From NCBI GenBank assembly GCA_030632865.1, contig DAOVTY010000202.1, positions 1 through 6,025 of the forward strand: DNA of 6,025 nucleotides, read 5' to 3'. Each line of letters starts with the position of its first letter. The first letter of the stretch is position 1. Under the pieces are notes generated by a model. It did no database searches. It was not told the DNA's origin and saw nothing but the letters and a program-made list of their open reading frames with translations. This document shows, piece by piece, positions 1 to 6,025 of this stretch. A program made the position numbers and the translations under genes. Source of the stretch: Bacteroidota bacterium (GTDB lineage Bacteria > Bacteroidota > Bacteroidia > Bacteroidales > Prolixibacteraceae).

Positions 1-89
1 CCAAAGTAAAAACTAGTATTTTGTCCATCCGTACACACAGAGAACAAAATAGCAAACAGAAATGATAAATGTTTTATTTTTATTTTCAT
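1..89 (-). CDS. N-terminal fragment of an exported protein, function unknown (cut by window edge)
   Basis: Reading the minus strand from the ATG at 89-87 gives an open frame of 29 codons that runs off the left edge. The start MKIKIKHLSFLFAILF has a Lys-rich n-region followed by a hydrophobic core, as in a Sec signal peptide. The likely cleavage is after Gly22 in the context TDG-QN, leaving an N-terminal Gln as in many Bacteroidota secreted proteins. Cys19 follows Phe-Ser-Val, which is a poor lipobox, so a lipoprotein is possible but less likely. The bases before the ATG are A-rich with no clear Shine-Dalgarno, which is normal in this phylum. The gene lies 97 bases after the operon's last gene on the same strand, so it may be a fourth operon member or have its own promoter; no convincing promoter is visible in the spacer. 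No family can be assigned from this fragment. Confidence 0.6.
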   Translation of the reverse strand, partial: MKIKIKHLSFLFAILFSVCTDGQNTSFYF

Positions 90-120
90 GAGTTTATAAT
101 TGTTTGTTTTTAAAAGGCAT

Positions 121-136
121 TCCGTCAGCTGACGGA
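121..136 (-). terminator. Perfect 16-base palindrome, possible terminator hairpin after the operon
   Basis: TCCGTCAGCTGACGGA is identical to its reverse complement. As RNA it can form a 6-bp stem (UCCGUC/GACGGA) closed by an AGCU loop. It lies 50 bases past the stop of the last operon gene and is far more G+C-rich than its surroundings. On the minus strand it is followed, after five bases, by a short run of four T, so it could be a weak intrinsic terminator. The perfect symmetry equally fits a dimeric protein-binding site or a dispersed intergenic repeat. A second, weaker inverted repeat (TGGCA/TGCCA at 164-168 and 174-178) lies between it and the stop codon. Confidence 0.4.
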
Positions 137-186
137 GATTTCCCTTGTAAACATTTTACTATGTGGCATAAATTGCCATACTTATT

Positions 187-1836
187 TCATTCTACTACTA
201 TCGTTTTTGTGACTCTAAAAACTACGTCATTTGTAGTTATTCCTTCAAGCGAAATTTCAACCTCTCCTTTTAAATCAGAGAGAAAAAATTCAATTTCATT
301 TATAGAATCTTTTTCCAAAACTTTCCAACAATAAATTTGCCTTAGATCAGGTGTATTTATATCCGTCTCATGTCTCAATGAATACTCCGTATCGTTATCG
401 GGTTGAAGACAATTAATATTAAACTGAAAAATATTAGCTTGTTCTGCCATCCAACTATTCGATTTGTCGAATAACGAAACAGCCAAAATCCCTTTAAAAC
501 TTAAATCGCCAAATATTCGTTCTTTTCGAGTTATATCGATATAACTAATATCTTCCGATTTTAAATTAGAAAATAAACTGTTTTTGAATATTGGAATTCC
601 GTTAAGCAAACGCAAAGGTTCGGTATAAAAAAAACTATTTTCACTATCATTCACCATTCGAATTGTTATGTTGCCATTTCTGTTTCTATATTGAACACCC
701 TTTAATAGCTCCTTTGAAATTTCATTAAAATCGGGTAATTCAATAAACTCTTTGGGAAGAACTCTATATGAAGGCAAGCCGTAAAAAGGCATTATAAACC
801 GGGCAGGCATTTCAAAAAAATCTGGTTGTTCCAAATTTATTGGGTTAAACAATTTGCCGATAAAATTACCTTTAATTAGTAAAGAAATAAATTCTGATTG
901 ATTATAACTCAATACTTTTGTTTGCGATATAATCTCACTTTTTATTTCAAGATAATTTAACTCTTTCTCTATAAAAAATTCGTTATTACCATTTGAAATA
1001 GCTTGAAGAACTATATCTGTATTTCCTACTGCATTTTTTAAAAAGAAATGGAAGTCACCCTCTTTCCCTGAAAGATAATAATCGAAATGAGGAGGTTCAT
1101 CAGTAATTGAAAGAATTACTAAAACCCCAGGTTGTGGATTTCTGTTGGCATCTACAACTCTACCACTTATCAAGAACCCATTTTGCTCTTTAAAATCTGG
1201 TATCAGGATATTTGAACTTTTCAAATTAAACTTATAATTCTTACTAACCTCTTTCGCAAGAGGATCAACAATTGAAGCTTTTACAATAACATTCTTAAAA
1301 TCTATTTCAAAATCAAAATTTACAGTTACTTTATCTCTAATTTGGTATTTTTCTTTATCGGTTTCTAACTTAATCCCTCCATTATCAACAATATCATTTT
1401 CAAAAGTTTCAGCCTTTACAATTTCTATTTCAGAAACACGCTCCTCAAAACGATTGTAAACCAATAACGATTTACTTTTTATTGGTATTTCAGATAAATT
1501 TCGTTGTGAATTAATAAATGCGGTTACAAAATATTGCCCTGTGCTCAAAGAATCTGGAACATTAATAAAACCTTCTGCCCAACTATTTTTAGCCATTTTA
1601 ATGACACTAGAAATAAGGTTATTATTTTTACCATAAAGTTGAACCCTAACCACATTGCCATTTTGTTGCATTGAATTTGGCAACCAAACTTTAAACCAAA
1701 GAGTATCTCCTGAGATACAAAAATCTCGATCGGTAAAAAGAGTTAACTGCTCCTGCTTTTCAATGTTTTGCGAATAGGTTTGCAAGGAAACAAATACCAT
1801 TATAAAAAGGAGTAATATTTTGATTTTGCAATTCAT
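187..1836 (-). CDS. Secreted MG-domain protein with regulatory-like and TonB-plug-like domains
   Basis: This 549-residue protein has a signal peptide (1-22, cleavage YS-QN). Residues about 27-128 resemble the macroglobulin MG2-like domain of large Bacteroidota envelope proteins, with the typical opening LTLFTDRDFCISGDTLWFKV and, near 95-106, PDSLSTGQYFVTAF. A second beta domain covers about 155-215. Residues 222-290 look like a carboxypeptidase-regulatory-like fold (SGRVVDANRNPQPGVLV, then KEGDFHFFL). Residues about 380-457 resemble a TonB-receptor plug (PLRLLNGIPIF ... SEDISYIDITRKERIFG ... FKGILAVSLF), but no barrel follows. The tail at about 494-540 (TPDLRQIYCW ... GEVEISLEGI) resembles the last beta domain of the same family. 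Known relatives are often considerably longer, so this is a compact version. It starts 16 bases after the lipoprotein gene and is last in the operon. The probable location is the periplasm or outer-membrane surface. Its role is unproven; a structural or accessory partner of the receptor is my inference. Confidence 0.8.
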   Translation of the reverse strand: MNCKIKILLLFIMVFVSLQTYSQNIEKQEQLTLFTDRDFCISGDTLWFKVWLPNSMQQNGNVVRVQLYGKNNNLISSVIKMAKNSWAEGFINVPDSLSTGQYFVTAFINSQRNLSEIPIKSKSLLVYNRFEERVSEIEIVKAETFENDIVDNGGIKLETDKEKYQIRDKVTVNFDFEIDFKNVIVKASIVDPLAKEVSKNYKFNLKSSNILIPDFKEQNGFLISGRVVDANRNPQPGVLVILSITDEPPHFDYYLSGKEGDFHFFLKNAVGNTDIVLQAISNGNNEFFIEKELNYLEIKSEIISQTKVLSYNQSEFISLLIKGNFIGKLFNPINLEQPDFFEMPARFIMPFYGLPSYRVLPKEFIELPDFNEISKELLKGVQYRNRNGNITIRMVNDSENSFFYTEPLRLLNGIPIFKNSLFSNLKSEDISYIDITRKERIFGDLSFKGILAVSLFDKSNSWMAEQANIFQFNINCLQPDNDTEYSLRHETDINTPDLRQIYCWKVLEKDSINEIEFFLSDLKGEVEISLEGITTNDVVFRVTKTIVVE

Positions 1837-1852
1837 TTATATCTATTAATTT

Positions 1853-2899
1853 TTAATGTTGCCAAAAATTAGGATATACATTAGGCGAATCTCCAGTTAA
1901 AGGTATATCGTAGAAATCATATATCTGTTCAATTTTATAACCTAAGTCTTCAGAAATAAATTTCACAAAAAAACGATATTCTTTTGATGTTGAAATTTCA
2001 AAATTCCCTAAAATTAATTGTTCCGGATTATTGGTGCATTTCAAATTATTACGCGCCTGTACATACAACGGATCAAACAGCTTTCCATCTGAATTCAATT
2101 GACTATTTAAATCTTTATAAAAATTATATGATGATTTCGACAATGCGAATTGATGTATTATTAAAATCCAGCCATGGAAGTAATTATCTTCTCCTAAAAA
2201 AACTCTTTTTGGAACGAAGAACAGTGGGTGTTTTTCAATATTTTTACCAGTAGTGTATTCTGGAGGAGAAGCAATATTAAAAGTTTCTGATGGGAAATAC
2301 GAATTCCACATATAATGAGTTATTGAGAATTCTGTATTAGGAAACTCAATATAATAATACTGCATTACTTTTCGTGCACTAAACCTATAATATGGAGGTT
2401 CTATAAGTGTGTTAATATCGCAATAAGTTTGCAAACCTGTTGTATTTTTAAAATCATCAACAGAATTTTCTCCTTCCTCAATCAGAAATTTTAATTCTTC
2501 GATTCCATAAAAAGTGTCAATTTCAGGTACGTCTGGAACAGGTTCAAATGTAGATTCATAAATATTATTATCGTGTTCAATTTTTAGTTTATACTCCAAT
2601 TCTGAATCTAACTGGATGTGAAATGGAAAAATTCCATCTTCTGTTTCATGAACTTGAACTTCGTCTCCGTTACTATCTATTATATAAACCATTGCATTTA
2701 AAACGGCCGGATATTCATTAGAAGTTTCGTTAAAACCAATAGATTTATACAACTCGATATAATTATTATCATTACCTATTACAATTCGGGCATTGGCAAC
2801 TATAACACCTTCGCGATCTTCAACATCGGGCGTGTAAATATCCTCGCACGAAGAAAACGCCACAAGCAAAAAGATGCAATATATTATTAACTTCTGCAT
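1853..2899 (-). CDS. DUF4249-family outer-membrane lipoprotein
   Basis: This 348-residue protein has a lipoprotein signal peptide: hydrophobic residues 4-15, then FSSC with the acylated Cys at 18. The acidic residues after it (CEDIYTPD) recall the export signals of surface lipoproteins in Bacteroidota. Residues about 30-120 form a beta-rich region typical of the DUF4249 N-terminus (AVLNAMVYIIDSNGDEV, then LEYKLKIEHDNNIYESTF). The diagnostic C-terminal part is present: FALSKSSYNFYKDLNSQL at 251-268, then LFDPLYVQARNNLKC and PEQLILGNFEIS up to about 303, including Cys288. DUF4249 genes are commonly found next to TonB-dependent receptors without SusD. The biochemical function is unknown; a surface partner or lid for the receptor is inferred from context. 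The ATG directly follows the receptor's TAA with no gap, which suggests translational coupling and matched expression. Family assignment rests on recalled motifs, not a search. Confidence 0.85.
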   Translation of the reverse strand: MQKLIIYCIFLLVAFSSCEDIYTPDVEDREGVIVANARIVIGNDNNYIELYKSIGFNETSNEYPAVLNAMVYIIDSNGDEVQVHETEDGIFPFHIQLDSELEYKLKIEHDNNIYESTFEPVPDVPEIDTFYGIEELKFLIEEGENSVDDFKNTTGLQTYCDINTLIEPPYYRFSARKVMQYYYIEFPNTEFSITHYMWNSYFPSETFNIASPPEYTTGKNIEKHPLFFVPKRVFLGEDNYFHGWILIIHQFALSKSSYNFYKDLNSQLNSDGKLFDPLYVQARNNLKCTNNPEQLILGNFEISTSKEYRFFVKFISEDLGYKIEQIYDFYDIPLTGDSPNVYPNFWQH

Positions 2900-5620
2900 T
2901 TAGAATTTGAAATTATAGGTTAATGATGGTACTGCGGCTCCTATTACTGACAATCTATACAATGAATATCGTTGATAATTATTGCTCTCGCCCGGAGTAG
3001 ATTTTTTATAATATACTGAGTATGGATTATTTCGTGCGTAAACATTATAAATTGCGAATGTCCAACTCCCTTTCCACATTCGTTTTTTACGCAAATTCTC
3101 GTCGAACGTTATCGATAAATCAAGGCGATTGTACGACGGCATCCGATACTTATTTCTATCTGAATAATAAATTACTTCTTCGCCAGCAAATTTGTATTGA
3201 ATTTCTGGCAATGTAACCGGACGACCTGAAATAATTACAAAGTTGCCGGAGACTCTCCAACGTCTGCTAATATTATATGTAGATGTAATTGAAAAATCAT
3301 GCGGTTTATCGTAGATTGATGAGTAATAATTTCCTTTCCATAAAATCTCTTCGCTAAATTGGCTATTATTTTTTCTCATGGTTCGCGAATAAACATAACT
3401 TGCATAACCTGTTAACCTACCGAACGATTTTTTCGCACTAAATTCAATACCATACGAATATCCTTGTGTTGGAATAAGTGCAGTTTCTACATGTTCGTTC
3501 ATTATTAATTGCGCGCCATTTTTATATTCAATCAAATTTTGAAGGTTTTTATAATAAACCTCTGTTAAGAATTTAATATCCCGAAACCAAGAATTATTCT
3601 CAACTCCAATGGCAATTTGGTCGCTAATTAATGGTTTAAGATGATAGTCGGCAGCTTTCCATATTTCTGCAGGAGTGATAACTGCATTGTTACTTAACTG
3701 AAACATATATTGTCTGGTACGTTGGTAATTAAATTTTAGCGATGTGTTTAAATCAATGTCATAATTTAACGAAAAACGTGGTTCGAACCCGCCATAAGAT
3801 TTCGAGACCTGATTTTCGTCGAAACTAATTGTGCCTGTTATATTTTCAGGAAGCATTGGTTTATTTTCATCGTAAACATAAACCAAGTTGGTTCCAAAAT
3901 TATAAAATTGAGAATATCGCAACCCAACAACGACAGAAAACTCTGGAAGAATTTCAAACTCGTCACTTAAATAAGCTGCCCACTCAAACACTTTCTCATC
4001 ATTCAACATTTCATTTTCTATTACTGTAATCTCTTCTATAGGAGAAATTTCACCCGGATTAATTTTATTATAAACAGTTTTAAATCCAAATTCGGCTTTG
4101 TGTTGTGGATGTAGATGCCAATTAAAATGATAACCCAACGAACTGTACTGTAGCATATTGTAGAGAGAATATGATTCTGACGGGGTCCCATTTGCATAAT
4201 CAGTTAAGCGAAATTCATATTCGCTGTAAGAAATATCTAGATTACCATATAACTGCTCTGCAAACCTTGTATTCATTTTTAAATTACCAAGTTTATTCCC
4301 ATATTGAGTAACTAAATTAGAGCTTGTACTAAACTCATCATTACTCACATATCCCATTAAACTAATTTTATTATGCCTATTAAATTTGTATGTTAGCTTG
4401 CCCGACAAATCGTAAAAATTAGCTTCACTTTGATTTATTTCTAATTCGGGAATTTTTTTCAAAATCCAATTGGTATAAGAAGATCTACCACCCAAAATAA
4501 AAGTTAATTTTTTGTTTTTCGTAAGTGGTCCATCAATAGTTAAGCGCGAGTTTATGACTCCAATTCCACCATACACACTTACTGTTTCGTTATTACCATC
4601 TTTAAAATCAACTTCCATAACCGACGAAACCCGTTCTCCAAATTTCACAGGCATTCCTCCTTTAAACAGTTTTACATCTTCCACAACGTCAGGGTTTAAA
4701 AGCGAAAGAAATCCAAAAAAATGAGAGGAATTAAAAACAGGACTACCATTCACTAATATTAAATTCTGATCAGTATTTCCACCACGTACATTTAATCCAG
4801 AAGATAATTCACTCACCGTTTGTACGCCAGCCAAAATAGCAAGTCCTTTCATAACATCAACTTCGCCCATCAATGCCGGCATCTGTTTTATCTCTCTCGA
4901 ATTCATTTGCACCATACTCATTTGGGCGCGCGGCAAATCACTATTTTCACCCAAAATAGTTATCTCTCCAATTTTATGCGACTCTTCGAAAAGTTCAAAT
5001 GCCTGATAACCATCTTCAATCAACCTAATACTAGAAAATGAGTTTTCAAAGCCTATAAATGAAAATTGCAACTGATGATCGCCAGTTGGAAGCTCCAATA
5101 CAAAACTCCCATCATTATTAGTTGTGGAGCCTTTTTGCAGTTTAGTATTATAAACTATTGCACCAACAAGTGGCTCGCCTGTTTTGCCATCCAAAACTTT
5201 TCCGTTCAATTTTCCGTTTTTATAACGCCCAATATTTAGCGGATCACCAATAATAAAAAGTTGATCGTTTTCTACAATTTGTGCACGAAAATCTGAAACT
5301 CTAGGAAATACAACAATTGCATTATCCTGGTATAATAAATACTTTAACTCGTGGTTAACAAACAGACTATTTAATGCTTGAATTAATGGTGTATTTTCGA
5401 AAGTTTTAGAAATTTTATACGGCTTAATCCATTTATCTTTGTAAAAAACTTTAACATCATACTTATCTTTCAAAATATTAAAAAAGCTTTCGAACGATTG
5501 CTCCTGAAAAGTTTCAGTTATTCTAATACTATCCAACTTTTGAGCATGCAATAAATTATTGCAACATAGTATTAGAATAATACCGAATAAAAATAACCGG
5601 AATAAAAAATGCTTTTTCAA
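2900..5620 (-). CDS. SusC-type TonB-dependent outer-membrane receptor with STN and regulatory-like domains
   Basis: This 906-residue receptor would move a substrate across the outer membrane using TonB-ExbBD energy. The order is: signal peptide 1-26 (cleavage LLHA-Q); an STN-like secretin/TonB N-terminal domain about 33-106 (FESFFNILKDKYDVKVFY ... TPLIQALNSLF); a carboxypeptidase-regulatory-like domain about 136-210 (LNGKVLDGKTGEPLVGAIVY, then NNDGSFVLELPTG); a plug about 235-345 (SSGLNVRGGNTDQNLILVNG, then VEDVKLFKGGMPVKFGERVS); and a beta-barrel from about 346 to the end, closing with the aromatic C-terminus LTYNFKF. The length is normal for an intact receptor. The start is TTG at 5620-5618: an in-frame TAA lies only two codons upstream, and the first internal Met is residue 234, so only the TTG (or the adjacent ATA) keeps the signal peptide. 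It is first in the operon and no SusD follows; a DUF4249 lipoprotein takes that place. The STN domain would fit FecR/ECF-sigma signalling, but neither gene is in view. The substrate is unknown. Confidence 0.93.
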   Translation of the reverse strand: MKKHFLFRLFLFGIILILCCNNLLHAQKLDSIRITETFQEQSFESFFNILKDKYDVKVFYKDKWIKPYKISKTFENTPLIQALNSLFVNHELKYLLYQDNAIVVFPRVSDFRAQIVENDQLFIIGDPLNIGRYKNGKLNGKVLDGKTGEPLVGAIVYNTKLQKGSTTNNDGSFVLELPTGDHQLQFSFIGFENSFSSIRLIEDGYQAFELFEESHKIGEITILGENSDLPRAQMSMVQMNSREIKQMPALMGEVDVMKGLAILAGVQTVSELSSGLNVRGGNTDQNLILVNGSPVFNSSHFFGFLSLLNPDVVEDVKLFKGGMPVKFGERVSSVMEVDFKDGNNETVSVYGGIGVINSRLTIDGPLTKNKKLTFILGGRSSYTNWILKKIPELEINQSEANFYDLSGKLTYKFNRHNKISLMGYVSNDEFSTSSNLVTQYGNKLGNLKMNTRFAEQLYGNLDISYSEYEFRLTDYANGTPSESYSLYNMLQYSSLGYHFNWHLHPQHKAEFGFKTVYNKINPGEISPIEEITVIENEMLNDEKVFEWAAYLSDEFEILPEFSVVVGLRYSQFYNFGTNLVYVYDENKPMLPENITGTISFDENQVSKSYGGFEPRFSLNYDIDLNTSLKFNYQRTRQYMFQLSNNAVITPAEIWKAADYHLKPLISDQIAIGVENNSWFRDIKFLTEVYYKNLQNLIEYKNGAQLIMNEHVETALIPTQGYSYGIEFSAKKSFGRLTGYASYVYSRTMRKNNSQFSEEILWKGNYYSSIYDKPHDFSITSTYNISRRWRVSGNFVIISGRPVTLPEIQYKFAGEEVIYYSDRNKYRMPSYNRLDLSITFDENLRKKRMWKGSWTFAIYNVYARNNPYSVYYKKSTPGESNNYQRYSLYRLSVIGAAVPSLTYNFKF

Positions 5621-5676
5621 TATTTATGATTCTTAATTCAGTTTCTTGATAATAAAGAATAATCTGTATTTTATTG

Positions 5677-5718
5677 AGGCTTCTAAAATAGCCTAAGTAT
5701 CTGACTTAATTACTCAGA
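5677..5718 (-). promoter_or_regulatory. Two short inverted repeats in the probable receptor-operon leader
   Basis: Two 5-bp inverted repeats sit side by side in the untranslated region before the receptor gene: AGGCT/AGCCT (5677-5681 and 5690-5694, 8-base loop) and TCTGA/TCAGA (5700-5704 and 5714-5718, 9-base loop). Both could form weak hairpins in the leader RNA or be binding half-sites. They match no riboswitch class I recognise, and stems this short arise easily by chance in A+T-rich DNA. Confidence 0.2.
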
Positions 5719-5732
5719 AAAAGTTTAATCGT

Positions 5733-5762
5733 GAAAATTATTATTTAAACATAAAATTCAAA
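5733..5762 (-). promoter_or_regulatory. Candidate Bacteroidota-type promoter for the receptor operon
   Basis: On the minus strand, TTTG at 5762-5759 is followed after 18 bases by TAATTTTC at 5740-5733. This compares with the known Bacteroidota housekeeping consensus of TTTG near -33 and TAnnTTTG near -7; only the last base of the -7 box deviates. Transcription would begin near 5727, giving a leader of roughly 105 bases before the TTG start. Because the region is A+T-rich, chance matches are likely and the call is tentative. I found no comparably good promoter on the plus strand for the divergent peptidase gene. Confidence 0.35.
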
Positions 5763-5858
5763 AAAAAACTTATTCATTTTTTGAAACATCCATTTTTTTT
5801 TCAACCTTCGGGCTTTAATTATTTTCCAACTAAACAAATCGCTTTTTATCATATTAAA

Positions 5859-6025
5859 ATGAAAAAAATTACAGCTACTTTTTTATTTGTATTTATAGTT
5901 CTGATGTCTTTCGCACAAGAAAGTTTAGACTATTTTTTACCCGATAATGTAACATACAACAAAGATATTCCTACGCCAGAACAATTTTTTGGGCAACAGT
6001 TGGGAGAATGGCATTTAACACACGA
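5859..6025 (+). CDS. N-terminal part of a secreted M14-type zinc carboxypeptidase-like protein (cut by window edge)
   Basis: An open frame of 55 codons starts at ATG 5859 and runs off the right edge. MKKITATFLFVFIVLMSFAQ is a clear signal peptide with cleavage near FA-Q (after residue 19). The mature start, LDYFLPDNVTYNKDIPTPEQ followed by FFGQQLGEWHLTH, matches my recollection of the N-terminal segment of Bacteroidota M14 metallocarboxypeptidase-like proteins (a Pro-Thr-Pro segment, then GEWH). The zinc ligands (the HxxE motif and a later His) would lie further downstream, so catalysis cannot be checked here. The start is preceded by an A-rich stretch without a Shine-Dalgarno, as is usual in the phylum. 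The gene is divergent from the receptor operon across 238 bases; shared regulation is possible but unsupported. Confidence 0.75.
   Translation, partial: MKKITATFLFVFIVLMSFAQESLDYFLPDNVTYNKDIPTPEQFFGQQLGEWHLTH

Noticed and set aside
1..89. Lipoprotein signal with acylated Cys19 in the left-edge gene
   Set aside because: Phe-Ser-Val before the Cys is a poor lipobox, and a better signal peptidase I site lies just after it at TDG-QN.
104..334. Plus-strand open frame of 76 codons across the end of the MG-domain gene
   Set aside because: It mostly overlaps the real minus-strand gene antisense, has low-complexity content and no recognisable domain or start signal.
1853..2899. SusD/RagB homologue at the lipoprotein position
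   Set aside because: The protein is too short, lacks the TPR-rich pattern of SusD, and has DUF4249-like motifs instead.
1984..5041. Several plus-strand open frames of 64-89 codons (1984-2253, 3022-3216, 3829-4029, 4512-4724, 4820-5041)
   Set aside because: All lie entirely antisense to the lipoprotein or receptor genes, whose proteins match known families along their full length; these are shadow frames.
5805..5812. CC-TTCG-GG tetraloop-like hairpin upstream of the peptidase gene
   Set aside because: The stem is only two base pairs before a mismatch, and it lies between divergent genes where no terminator is expected.

Overview
The window looks like chromosomal DNA of a Bacteroidota bacterium. 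The base composition is A+T-rich, and secretory signals end in the Ala/Ser/Gly-Gln style common in that phylum. It carries a SusC-type TonB-dependent receptor with an N-terminal carboxypeptidase-regulatory-like domain, and a DUF4249-type lipoprotein, both Bacteroidota hallmarks. A Marinilabiliales-like or Flavobacteriia-like source is plausible, but the genus cannot be fixed from this sequence.

Most of the window (about 187-5620, minus strand) is one compact three-gene operon, listed here in transcription order. First is a 906-residue outer-membrane TonB-dependent receptor with STN, regulatory-like, plug and barrel regions. Second is a 348-residue DUF4249 lipoprotein whose ATG directly abuts the receptor stop codon. 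Third, 16 bases further on, is a 549-residue secreted protein with macroglobulin-like (MG) beta domains, a carboxypeptidase-regulatory-like domain and a stretch resembling a TonB-receptor plug without a barrel. A likely reading is a cell-envelope uptake or assembly module: the receptor is the TonB-driven channel, the lipoprotein is its surface partner (the position SusD takes in SusCD systems), and the third protein is a secreted or periplasmic accessory. The substrate cannot be told from the sequence.

Left of the operon (90-186) is a 97-base spacer with a perfect 16-base palindrome that may act as a terminator hairpin. Beyond it, at 1-89, is the 5' end of another minus-strand gene encoding an exported protein of unknown function. 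Right of the operon is a 238-base divergent intergenic region with a candidate Bacteroidota-type promoter for the receptor operon and a leader of about 100 bases with two short inverted repeats. At 5859-6025, on the plus strand, is the start of a secreted M14-type zinc carboxypeptidase-like gene, cut by the window edge.

The receptor must start at TTG rather than ATG. No RNA genes, CRISPR arrays, insertion sequences or phage genes were seen.
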